From Ophiosphaerella korrae (Eukaryota; Ascomycota; Dothideomycetes; Pleosporales; Phaeosphaeriaceae), in contig JALNQF010000667.1 of NCBI GenBank assembly GCA_028456385.1, positions 1 through 17,481 of the forward strand: DNA of 17,481 nt, written 5' to 3'. Positions 1 to 7,730 of this stretch are shown here, in pieces. Position numbers and translations under genes: made by a program. The notes beneath the pieces are model-generated. The model worked only from the letters and a program-made list of their open reading frames with translations. It was not told where the DNA came from and made no database searches. Every line of letters begins with the position of its first letter. Positions within the stretch are counted from its first letter, which is position 1.

Positions 1-1420
1 ATAAACTTCTTAAAATTTAAACCTAAAGTTAACCTACTTTAATCTTCCTATATACTTCTATTTACTATTACTACTATTTTTTATAGATAGTATATATCTA
101 TTATTAATACTATAAAGTAAATTATTAAAAAAAAATAGTTATTTACCCTCTATTAGCTAAGTAGTAGAAAAGTATATTACTAGGTTAAAATTAAGAGAAA
201 TATAGTAACTAAATAGAGATTTAATATAGAATCCTAGGTAGACTAATACAAGATTATTATTTAAAAATAATATTAATATCTCTATTAGGAGCTTCTAAAT
301 ATTTATTGTAGATAAAAGCTATACTATTAACGTTACTAATAAAAAGCTCCTAATTAATAAATAAAATACTAAAAAAGAGTCTACTCTTATAATAAGTAGC
401 TAAGAAGGCTAAAAAATAATTAGATTAATATTAAAAAATATATATTTTAAGATATAGAAGGGAGATAGGATAAAATATTACTAAAAATAGGGTAAAAAAA
501 GAGTTATAGAAGAAATAGTCTTTAGATTAAGTAGAAATAAGTTTAAAAAATATTCTAATAGGCTAAAATATTCTATTCTTTTTCTATTATATTTTCCTAT
601 TAATTAGATTCTTAAAGCTAGCGTACTAACTATTATATTACCTAAGGAAAAAAATATCTAAGTATAAGGAGCTATTTAGATAGGAAGAACATTAGACCTA
701 GAGTTTATTTAGGTCCTAATTAATACTAGTCCTATTTTTTATACTTACTATATCTATATAGTACTTAATAAATATCTTAAAAAGTATATTTAAAGACGTA
801 AGTTATATAACTCTATTTTAGGCTATTTTATTATTATTATAAAAGAACTTGTTAATAGATCTTCTATCTAAGGTTATATATTACTATCTAGGATACTAGG
901 GTATATATATTTATAAGATACTAGTAGAATTTATAAAGCTTCTACTACTATTAATTAGTTTTAGAGAAATAGTATAAAACTCTTTCTTTATCTAGCCTAT
1001 AGTCTAGATCTAAATCCTATTAGAAACGTATAGAATTTATATAAAAATATACTAATTAAAAGATATAAAAGAAATTTTCCTATATAAACTACTTATATAG
1101 TAGTAGAATCGTTTAATATAGTAAAAAAAAAAATAAGCGCTTATATTATAATAAACTATAGAAAAATCTTTATAATTAAGAAAAAAAATTTAGTAGGACT
1201 ATATACTAGCTTAATATTAATCTACTAAGTATTAATACTAATAGGGTATAGCTTATAAATATAAGTTTTTACTAAAAGTTTAATTTTATATCTTTTACTT
1301 AATATCTACTCTATAAATAATTAGAATTGCGTATAACTTAACTATGTTAATTTAATTATATATATCTAACTTATATTAAAAAATAATAGAAAAAGATACT
1401 AAAAATAAAAAATAACTAAG
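1..1420 (+). mobile_element. Tc1/mariner-type DNA transposon relic, RIP-degraded
   Basis: This stretch holds a decayed DNA transposon that encodes its transposase on the plus strand. The assignment rests on the transposase C-terminal half (see the pseudogene entry). The left end may lie outside the window. I could not match terminal inverted repeats between the first 60 bases and the 1300-1420 region, so both limits are approximate. The right limit is set where CpA and TpG dinucleotides reappear, from about 1425. Positions 1-120 contain no CpA or TpG at all, the signature of saturated RIP. The element is independent of the retroelements to its right and has the opposite orientation. Confidence 0.6.
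400..1190 (+). pseudogene. Broken Tc1/mariner-like transposase (DDE superfamily)
   Basis: A DDE transposase of this superfamily would cut and paste its own element at TA sites. In one frame, codons at 911-919 read Leu-stop-Asp, matching the usual Met-Gln-Asp-Asn block that carries the second catalytic Asp. In the same frame, 986-1035 reads FLYLAYSLDLNPIRNV followed by a stop, which is the hallmark 'W-P-x-YSPDLNPIEN-x-W' block near the third catalytic residue. Stops fall where the family has Gln or Trp, as RIP predicts. The third acidic residue is replaced: 1022-1024 is AGA (Arg) where Glu or Asp is expected. I could not place the first catalytic Asp or the N-terminal helix-turn-helix with confidence, so the start is uncertain. 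It is certainly non-functional. Confidence 0.7.
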
Positions 1421-1624
1421 CTTTGAAGTTAGCTTAAAAAAAAGTCCTCGAAACAGTTCAAATCTTAGCTCTTATCTGCTTAGTAATCAAAAATTATAGT
1501 AGACTAAAATAACGACCTTGATATTTTCTTTAATATTTATGTTCGCTTATATTTTTAGCTATTTTATTCGTAGAGTTATTAATAGTTAAAAACTATAACT
1601 TTTTTTTAGGCTTTTTTTTCGTGT
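1421..1624. other. Non-coding island with surviving CpA/TpG
   Basis: This short stretch separates the mariner relic from the Gag-like relic. Unlike its flanks it keeps many CpA and TpG dinucleotides (at least four in 1441-1500 alone) and several TGA triplets. I see no convincing coding frame, tRNA or repeat in it. The likeliest explanation is single-copy host sequence between two insertions, which RIP largely ignores. A less-mutated transposon end is also possible. Confidence 0.5.
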
Positions 1625-3580
1625 TACCCCACTGTAGCTATATATAATTACGTGTTTTCTGTTCTTTATATATAATATAGTTCGTGTTTAGGTATAATAT
1701 CTATAATATCTTGTTATGTGCTAGATATTTTAGGTCTATTCTCTTATTATCTCCTTCCTAGTATCTATCTTTTCTAGGTCCTACTATTACTAGGATATAG
1801 TATACTATTAGTACTTGTAGTGTATAGGCTTTATTAATCTATCTCGTTTTTCTTATAAGGAATTACTATTCTCTTTATATAGGTATTCTTCCTACTATAA
1901 CTATATATTATTCTATCTATTATTAGAATATTATAAACTTTATTACTTTAGGATTACGTTCTTTCTAGTCTTTGTACGCTTCCTCTATACTTATAACTAG
2001 TAAATATTTCTAAATAAATTTCTAGTATTTATTTTGTTCCTCTATATCTATTATTATATATCTATTATAACTATATATTTTTAGCTAAGCGTATTCTATA
2101 CCTTTTATATTAATTTGTTTCTTATTTTCTTATAGTTCTTTAGAGGTAACTATAGTAGTTTCTTTATCTAGTGCTAGTTCTTTAGCCTAGGTTAATAGTA
2201 TCTAGGGTTCTTCCCTTTCTAAATCTTTTGTTAGTAGGTCTATTATTTATTTAGTTTCTTTAAGCTATACTTAAGTTCTTTCTTTTATTATAGCTACTCT
2301 ATTCTTCTATAGAAACTATCCTACTCTCTACTTACTAGAAAGATATATATAGTAGTTGTCTTTATAATAAAAGGTCTAATAGAGTATTATATATTATAGT
2401 TCTTTACTCCTAGCTACTTTTTCCTAAGGTTTAGCCTATACTTTTAGTGCTTTCTTTCTATTCTTAGTTGTTTTTAACTAAGTTTCTTTATCTTTCTTAG
2501 AGTTCTTACTTCTATAATCTTTTACAAAGTATTCTAGCTTTCTATATTTATAATATACTATATCTTTCTTTTATCTTAATTAGTAGTTCTTTACGTAGTA
2601 GCCTAGTTTACTATAGTTAAAGTACGTAAAGTCTTTATTCTTCTTTTTCTTCTTATCCTTGTTAGTATTAAGGATTATAGGGTCTCTCTTATTGTAGTTT
2701 TAAGTAGGTCCTCTATACTTATTCTTCTTCTATTCTTAAAGATTATTGTTAATTTATATTGCCTATTACTTTAGAGCTTCTAGTATTCTTGGTTTTTCTA
2801 TATAGATTATTTCGTATCGTATTTTCAAGTTTAGTTCTTATTTAAATTGTAATATTAGATATAGTTTATTCTATTCTATATTCTATAATAGCTATTTAAA
2901 CTATAATATATATTCTAGAACACTCTTATTCTATATAAGCTTTTCTAGCCTTTCTTTAGCTTGTTAAGTAATATCTATATCTCTAAATACTACTCTTATT
3001 CGTCTAGTAAAGTATTCGTAACTTCTAAAAATAGCTTTTGTTTTATCTTTCTAGTTTATTTAAGCGTATATTGTATAGCCTATCTAGTAAGGTTTAAACT
3101 ATCTTATTATATTTCCTTTAAGGTGCATTCTAATATATATTACTGTCTTATCTTTTCTATTAAAGTATAGTACTTATATATTAATCTAAAGTTATTCTAA
3201 TACTATAAAGGGTCTTATATTCTTCCTTATTCTATTAAATTTTATAAGTACAGGTATCTTTTGTAGCTTCTTTATTATACTTATCTTTAAGTATTATATA
3301 ATTAGCTCTATCTAATTCTATCCTTTAATAACTACTTTAATTTAAGTTTTATTCTACTTTGCGTATTCTTAGAGTTCTTTATTTTAGGTTTCTAAGGCGT
3401 TAATTACTATCTTTATATCTTTTTTTTCTAAGATTAAGTTATTTAGATAGTCCTTGATTTACTTCTATACTATATTATCTAACTCGTAACTACTTATAGG
3501 TACCTTAGGTACTTTTTTAGTTAAACTTTCTACTATTATATTAGCTAGACTATACGCTACTTACGCTTTACTTCTCGCAA
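1625..3580 (-). pseudogene. RIP-broken retrotransposon Gag-like protein with CCHC zinc knuckle
   Basis: Gag proteins package retroelement RNA into cytoplasmic virus-like particles. On the minus strand a long frame, interrupted almost only by TAA/TAG at probable Gln/Trp codons, runs from about 3575 towards 1625. At 2583-2624 it reads YFNYSKLGYYVKNY. This fits a C-x2-C-x4-H-x4-C knuckle in which each Cys (TGY) has become Tyr (TAY) and the His (CAY) has become Tyr. The knuckle is followed by a Lys-rich stretch. At about 2331-2378 comes a stop-T-F-Y-Y-K-D-N-Y block that resembles a W-T-x-C-Y-x-D-x-C motif I associate with fungal transposon-encoded proteins. No protease or reverse transcriptase follows, so the element appears truncated near 1625. 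The N-terminus sits just below the LTR-like block at 3598-4208. The Gag call is likely; the family is unknown. Confidence 0.6.
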
Positions 3581-3772
3581 TAACTAAATTAGTAAGGTGT
3601 AATAGGGTTACTTATTGTTAACTACAAGTAGCTACTAAAGGTATTAGTCGATTGTAAGTTAATAACAAAAGTTTATTTTATAATTAGTAATAACTATAAA
3701 TAATAGTTAATTTGTGTGTACAATATCAAGTATTAGCGTTCTAGGTTAGAGATTAGATTGCTAATACTATCC

Positions 3773-3790
3773 TAATAATACGTATTATTA
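3773..3790. repeat. Perfect 18-bp palindrome
   Basis: TAATAATAC followed directly by its reverse complement, centred between 3781 and 3782. It lies inside the LTR-like block. It could form a small cruciform or bind a dimeric factor, but in such TA-rich DNA chance plus RIP could also produce it. Confidence 0.5.
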
Positions 3791-3828
3791 CTAACTATAT
3801 ATTTCTACTAATCTATTTATATAACGCT

Positions 3829-3885
3829 ATAGATTACTCTAATCTATTATACGTATTTATAGATTACTCTATATATTACGTATTT
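3829..3885. repeat. Imperfect direct repeat, two units of 30 and 27 bp
   Basis: Both units begin ATAGATTACTCT and end TACGTATTT (3829-3858 and 3859-3885). A third partial AGATT follows. Sub-repeats of this kind are common in LTR U3 regions, which mildly supports the LTR interpretation of 3598-4208. Confidence 0.6.
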
Positions 3886-4229
3886 AGATTGTAGTACGCT
3901 TCCTAATCTAGGTTATTACCCTACTTATCTTATACTTCGTTAGCGTCTAAGTTAGGACTAATTAGTTCTATCTTAATTTCTCTTGTTACGCTTATAATAA
4001 GAACTCTCTTGTTATACGCTAGAAGAATATTAGGCTTAACTTCTTAAGAATTAGATATAGTTATTTAATAACTAAGTATATTTAAATTATCTTTATAAGA
4101 TAAAAGCTTTAAATAATAAGAAGTCTATTACTTAGTCTACTACTTTAGAAGCTAAGTTAAATCTTAAAGATATATTAGAGGCTACTCTAGTTCTTATTAT
4201 ATTAAGCACTCCTATCTCTTCTCTACTTA

Positions 4230-5995
4230 GTACTTATAGTACTAGTTTTCTTAGTTAACTACTAAGTAATCTAGAAGGTTTTAACTTTAGAAGTTTTCTA
4301 GTTTCTTAAAGTAGTTAAAGTTATCTTCTAGTTCTTATATATCTTCTTATAGCTACCCTTTTTTATCTATACCTTTTTATTTTACTAGGTAGTAGTTTTT
4401 TCTATTATAGAATTAGTATTATAAGATTTTCTTTACTTTCTAATCTTTTTATTCTCTATACGTATCTATATTATATACTAGAAGTTCTATATTTTATAGT
4501 ACTTTCTATAGTAATACTATATAAAAAGTTAGATATATCTTTATTTTATCTAGTAGTCTTAGTCTAAATATAACTAGTGTAACTTTTTTCTTAATTTTAT
4601 ATAGTTCTATTTTTATATAATATAGTTTTAAACTAGATTATTTACTTTTAATATTTCTTTAAACTAACTATACTTTTTTCTTCTCTTTAAATTAGAGTCT
4701 CTCTTTATACTTTTTATTATAGTACTTTACTATTTTATTTTATAAGAATTCTATATCTTATTATAGCTAATTAGATATTTTTTTTATTCTATTTATAAAG
4801 TTTTCTTATTTTAAAGTCTAAGACTTAATATATCTTAGTATCTAGTATATATTAGGATTAAATCTATAGTTTATAAAAAAAGATAATACTTTTATTACTA
4901 CGTTTCTTATACTATTATACACTAACTATACTATAGGTAATAATAATACTAAATTATTTTAGTTGTAGTTAAGGTATTACTTTAAGTACTATTTTACTAT
5001 TTATTTTATTTATTCTAATTATTTATCTACCTACAGATAATATATAGTTAATATTTATTATTCCTTATAGTTTTTATAAAAATAATAGATTTCTATTTAT
5101 AATATTCTTATCTAGAATACTATACTAGCCTATTATAGTTCTTAGGACTTAATATTTAGTTACTTCTATCTTACTTTTTTTTATATAGTTTATAGTATAT
5201 ATACTTTATAAGCTTATCTATAATAATTAGGATTTTATTATAATTAACTTATAATATTATATCTTTTAGCATAAGTATTGTTAGAATAAAGTCTATTATA
5301 ATAACTCTCTAGAAATACTATAGTACTTTAACTAGCTATAATATTCTATATAGTATAGATCTACTATATTTTTTTTATAATACTTTTATTACTAGTTATT
5401 TTACTTTAGGTATATAGTAGTCTTATAATAGTTTATCTAGCGTTTTTTTAATATCTTAGTATTTATATACTAGTAGCTTATAGAATTATCTTATAAATTC
5501 TTACTAAATTTTATATAAAATAGATATCTTTTTATATACTTTTATTAGTCTTTCTTAGATCTTATACTTTTTTGTTTCTTTTAAGGCTTCTATTATTTCT
5601 TTATAAAAATAGTTTTTTAATTTACTACTTTTTCTCTTAAGTATTTTAGCTATTCTAAGTTTATTTAAGACTAGGTATCTTTCTTTATTCTTAACTAAAA
5701 CTATACTAGTAGTATTTACTTCTTTTTATAAATTTAGTTTTTTACTTAAAGTATCTATAAACTAATTATCTTTACCTTTTATATATATAATCTTTAAGTT
5801 AAATATTAATAAGTATTTTTACTATCTTATATAGTATTATATTAAGTCTTTATATATTATAAATCTAATAAGATCTATATAGTCTATATAAACTCTTATT
5901 TTATATTTTACTTTTTATAAATATATTCTTTATTACTTAAATACTTTATAAACTATAAGTATTTCTTTATTATAAATTAAGTAGTTAAGCTCTAT
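4230..5995 (-). pseudogene. Truncated Ty3/Gypsy pol relic: RNase H end, integrase, chromodomain
   Basis: Read on the minus strand this is the 3' half of a chromoviral pol. RNase H end: about 5765-5900, with a YIDYIDLIRF block (original TDH-x-DL) and, at 5765-5780, GKDN before a stop. Next comes a decayed zinc-binding HHCC region (~5330-5560). Integrase core: first catalytic Asp at 5291-5293 inside IIIDFI; second at 5095-5097, now Asn through RIP; the catalytic Glu of the QTDGQTE-type block survives at about 5020-5030. A chromodomain follows (separate entry). Protease and RT are missing: the frame ends abruptly near 5995, where unrelated sequence begins. Stops are TAA/TAG at Gln/Trp positions. 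The family differs from the other two pol relics here, because the integrase block sequences are clearly distinct. Confidence 0.85.
4265..4450 (-). pseudogene. Chromodomain remnant at the end of the truncated pol
   Basis: Near the C-terminus of this pol relic the minus strand reads NYYLVK-stop-KGIDKKG at about 4355-4400. This is the LVKWKGY core of chromodomains with Trp turned into a stop. An acidic 'WE-x-x-x-x-L' stretch and a helix-like ELEDNFNYFKKLENF (ending about 4280) follow. In chromoviruses this domain binds methylated histone H3 (H3K9me) and steers integration into heterochromatin. The aromatic cage residues are partly lost. Confidence 0.7.
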
Positions 5996-6237
5996 ATTAA
6001 GACCTTAGAACTAGGTAAAAGTAACGAGGGTAAGTAGGCTCCTATAAGACGGGCGAGGTTAATAAACAAGTTAGTTACTTAACTTAATTAATAGTTAGCT
6101 CTTATTAGAGTATTACAAGGTATATAAGTATTAATAGGTAGATAAGAATCTAATTAAAGTATTAGTTGTAATACTCTATTAGGATAAGAAGTAAAGAAGA
6201 GATTAAATACGATAGTTTATAAAAGTCTATTAACGTT
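5996..6237. other. Unassigned non-coding stretch left of the complete retroelement
   Basis: Between the truncated pol and the target site duplication there is about 240 bp with no recognisable protein. It is less TA-saturated than its left flank: it includes a GACGGGCGAGG segment (6048-6058) and several CpA/TpG. Before the big element inserted, 6242 was joined to the sequence now at 15029. The block holds the inverted repeat listed at 6106-6178. Confidence 0.5.
6106..6178. repeat. 13-bp perfect inverted repeat with 47-bp loop
   Basis: TAGAGTATTACAA (6106-6118) is repeated as its exact reverse complement at 6166-6178. Inner ends TATTACA and TGTAATA look like LTR termini (…CA and TG…) pointing away from each other. 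This could be two abutting LTR ends, a 73-bp MITE-like remnant, or a simple hairpin. Confidence 0.6.
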
Positions 6238-6242
6238 CCTAT
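6238..6242. repeat. Target site duplication, left copy (CCTAT)
   Basis: These five bases directly outside the left LTR are identical to 15024-15028 directly outside the right LTR. Five-base duplications are typical of Ty3/Gypsy integrases. The perfect match shows both ends belong to one insertion event. Confidence 0.95.
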
Positions 6243-6334
6243 TATAAGGTAGACTTTACGCAAGATAACTTAATAAGGTAGTTTTAACAATTAACTAAAA
6301 AGAGTAAATAGTAGATAAAGCTATCTAAGTAAGT

Positions 6335-6354
6335 ACTAGGTATATATACCTAGT
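6335..6354. repeat. Perfect 20-bp palindrome with TATA core in the left LTR
   Basis: ACTAGGTATA is followed by its exact reverse complement. The identical palindrome occurs in the right LTR at 14801-14820. A TATATATA core reads as a TATA box on both strands, so this is the best candidate for the LTR core promoter. The symmetry could also serve a dimeric regulator. Confidence 0.6.
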
Positions 6355-6393
6355 AGCCTACTAAGCGCTAACTAAAAGTAGAAAGGTAGTTAA

Positions 6394-6517
6394 ATATTAG
6401 TAAGTTGTAAACTTACTAACATGTTAGTAAGTTCGCAATGTTAGTAAGTTTGCGATGTTAGTAAGTTTATAATGTTAGTAAGTTTGCTATATTAGTAAGT
6501 TATAAACTTACTAACAT
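6394..6517. repeat. 17-bp tandem array capped by hairpins (left LTR)
   Basis: Six 17-bp units of the type ATGTTAGTAAGTTTGCG lie at 6394-6410, 6421-6437, 6438-6454, 6455-6471, 6472-6488 and 6489-6505. The first and last units are each followed by the reverse complement of their core (ACTTACTAAC, 6411-6420 and 6506-6515), giving two hairpins that bracket the array. Many CpA and TpG survive here although neighbouring DNA has lost them. The right LTR keeps the same arrangement at 14860-14983. There are no spacers, so it is not CRISPR. Candidate roles are U3 enhancer repeats or RNA structure. Confidence 0.9.
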
Positions 6518-6557
6518 TAGTGCGAAAATAAGAGATATAAAAGATAACTCCCTTATA

Positions 6558-6572
6558 CGTCTCCCTCCTTTT
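6558..6572 (-). promoter_or_regulatory. Polypurine tract
   Basis: On the minus strand these 15 bases are nearly all purine (AAAAGGAGGGAGACG), directly against the left LTR. This is the primer site for plus-strand DNA synthesis in LTR retroelements, and it fixes the element's orientation and the identity of the left LTR as the 3' LTR. Confidence 0.8.
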
Positions 6573-7600
6573 AAAGAGCAAATTCCTAGAGCTTAAAAAG
6601 GGCTCTAATTAACTAATAATACCTATTAGGTAGTAGTAGTAGTAGCTAGGGTTAAGGAGGTTAACTATTTTTAGAGTTAAAATTGTTATTTACAGAGTAT
6701 AGAGCTAAGGTTTTTACTAATTTTAGTATAAAATTAAGACGCGCGCAACTTCTATATATAAAACGTGTCGACTACGAACCCTTTTTTACTACCTCTACTC
6801 TACGCTAACAAAATTAAACCTAAAAGTGTTTATATATAGTATAAGGGAAGGCAAAGTTAACGCTACTAAGTAACTTAATAGTACTAGATCTCTATATAGG
6901 TGCCTACTATAGATATAGGCTTTATAATAGGTAGGTTTGTTAATATAGGAGACCTAGTAAGCCTAATATTTACAAGTATTAGGGGGTAGGCGGCGTAGAG
7001 TAGCCTTAGCTAGGAATTTAGTAGCTAGTCGTAAATTCTACGATAGCGAACTAGACCCGCGCGTAACTAGTTGTAAGAGAGCGTAGTAGTCGCAGCTGTA
7101 GTAGTAGGGGTAGGCCCTAACCTAAAAAGAGTCCTACGCTTACTAGCTAAAGTAAACTGTTCTTGCTATTTTTTTGCGCTGTAATTTGTCTTTAGCTAGT
7201 AGTAAAGTTTTCTAATTACGCCTTAGAGGGCCTTTTTTGCGCCTACTAATAGCTAAGGTGCCCTACTAGGTTGCGTCTTCGTTAGACTCTATTTTAGGTA
7301 TATAGTTAGTGTTTTAGGCTTCTCTAGGTAGTTCTAGTAAAGGTTAAAAGTAGTAATTGCGCTTTATAAAGGGGCTTTTTTGCGCCTATTAATAGTTTTA
7401 GGCTTATCTAGGTAGTTCTAGTAAGGGCTAAAGGTAGTAATTACGCCTTAGAGGGGGCTTTTTTATACCTATTAGTAGGTTAAGATACCCTAATAGGTTA
7501 TATCTTTATTAGAGCTCTATTTTTTTTGTATACGTAGAGTTAGTAGTTTAGCTTTCTCTAGGTAGTTCTAGTAAAAGTTAAAGGTAGCTTTGTATTTTGT
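6573..7600 (-). other. 3' extension between chromodomain and polypurine tract
   Basis: About 1 kb follows the chromodomain, longer than the short tail I would expect in a chromovirus. It is richer in G+C and CpG than the surroundings (for example 6980-7000 and 7055-7120) and keeps some CpA/TpG near 6735-6815. Its first part (7199-7590) holds in-frame direct repeats listed separately. The rest shows no recognisable protein. It may be a degenerate basic C-terminal tail plus 3' UTR, or a captured segment. Confidence 0.5.
7199..7590 (-). repeat. Imperfect direct repeats, ~84-bp spacing, in a basic C-terminal tail
   Basis: The segment TCTAGGTAGTTCTAGTAA with following bases recurs from about 7321, 7405 and 7555. 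A companion GG-C-T6-GCGCC-like segment recurs near 7233, 7376 and 7459. Starts of the first segment are 84 and 150 bp apart, both multiples of three. On the minus strand the units read as similar peptide stretches rich in Lys, Arg, Asn and Pro (for example NYLDKPK and RRKKAP), with stops at probable Gln positions. This suggests an internally duplicated basic tail after the chromodomain. One later spacing is 83 bp, so the frame is not kept everywhere. Confidence 0.6.
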
Positions 7601-7730
7601 AAATTCTTCTACTAGCTCTTATATAGGTTTATTATAGCTAGTCTAGTAGACTAGGTAGTACTATCTTACGTATTTTCTACGCTCTTTAAAGCGTACGTCT
7701 AAGATAGCTTCTACTAGGTATTCTTTATAT
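7601..7730 (-). pseudogene. Chromodomain remnant of the complete element
   Basis: The minus strand from 7730 reads YKEYLVEAILDVRF, then a basic stretch, YYLVY-stop-TSYNKPI, and ELVEEF near 7601. This follows the chromodomain plan: 'YEVEAILD' strand, 'YLVRW-x-GY' strand, 'WEP' turn, C-terminal helix. Two Trp positions of the aromatic cage are stops. The domain would direct integration into H3K9-methylated chromatin, which fits an insertion among older dead elements. Confidence 0.8.

Larger units (their letters stand above)
3598..4208 (-). repeat. Candidate long terminal repeat or non-coding junction block
   Basis: This non-coding block lies between the end of a pol relic (chromodomain, to the right) and the start of a Gag-like relic (to the left), both on the minus strand. 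That is where a shared LTR would sit. On the plus strand it begins TGTAATAG at 3598 and could end AAGCA at 4208. The next 20 bases (4209-4228) are pyrimidine-rich, that is a purine tract on the minus strand, as expected for a polypurine tract next to a 3' LTR. No second copy is in the window, so the call is structural only. Positions 3598-3760 keep unusually many CpA and TpG. Confidence 0.35.
6243..6557 (-). repeat. Left (3') LTR, 315 bp
   Basis: Nearly identical to 14709-15023: 9 differences, all transitions and no indels. Six of them (6396, 6423, 6502, 6503, 6515, 6522) sit in CpA/TpG contexts, and 6556 turns the terminal CA into TA. Two further changes at 6541-6542 (AA versus GG) are not in the classical context. 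This copy carries most of the TA states. It contains a 20-bp palindrome and a 17-bp tandem array (separate entries). Confidence 0.95.

Noticed and set aside
2961..3170. 69-codon open frame on the plus strand
   Set aside because: It begins with TTG, lies antisense to the better-supported Gag-like relic, is made of Ser/Tyr/Ile/Leu typical of TA-rich DNA, and matches no family I know. Chance frame.
5765..6237. Continuation of the truncated pol into RT up to 6237
   Set aside because: RNase H similarity stops near 5995, and no RT motifs (such as YxDD or LPFGLTN) occur in 5996-6237 on the minus strand.
6394..6517. Possible CRISPR array
   Set aside because: Units are directly adjacent without unique spacers, and the array sits inside a eukaryotic LTR.
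7130..7260. Possible host gene in the GC-richer segment
   Set aside because: It lies between the LTRs of one insertion with exact ends, and no frame with recognisable domains is seen.
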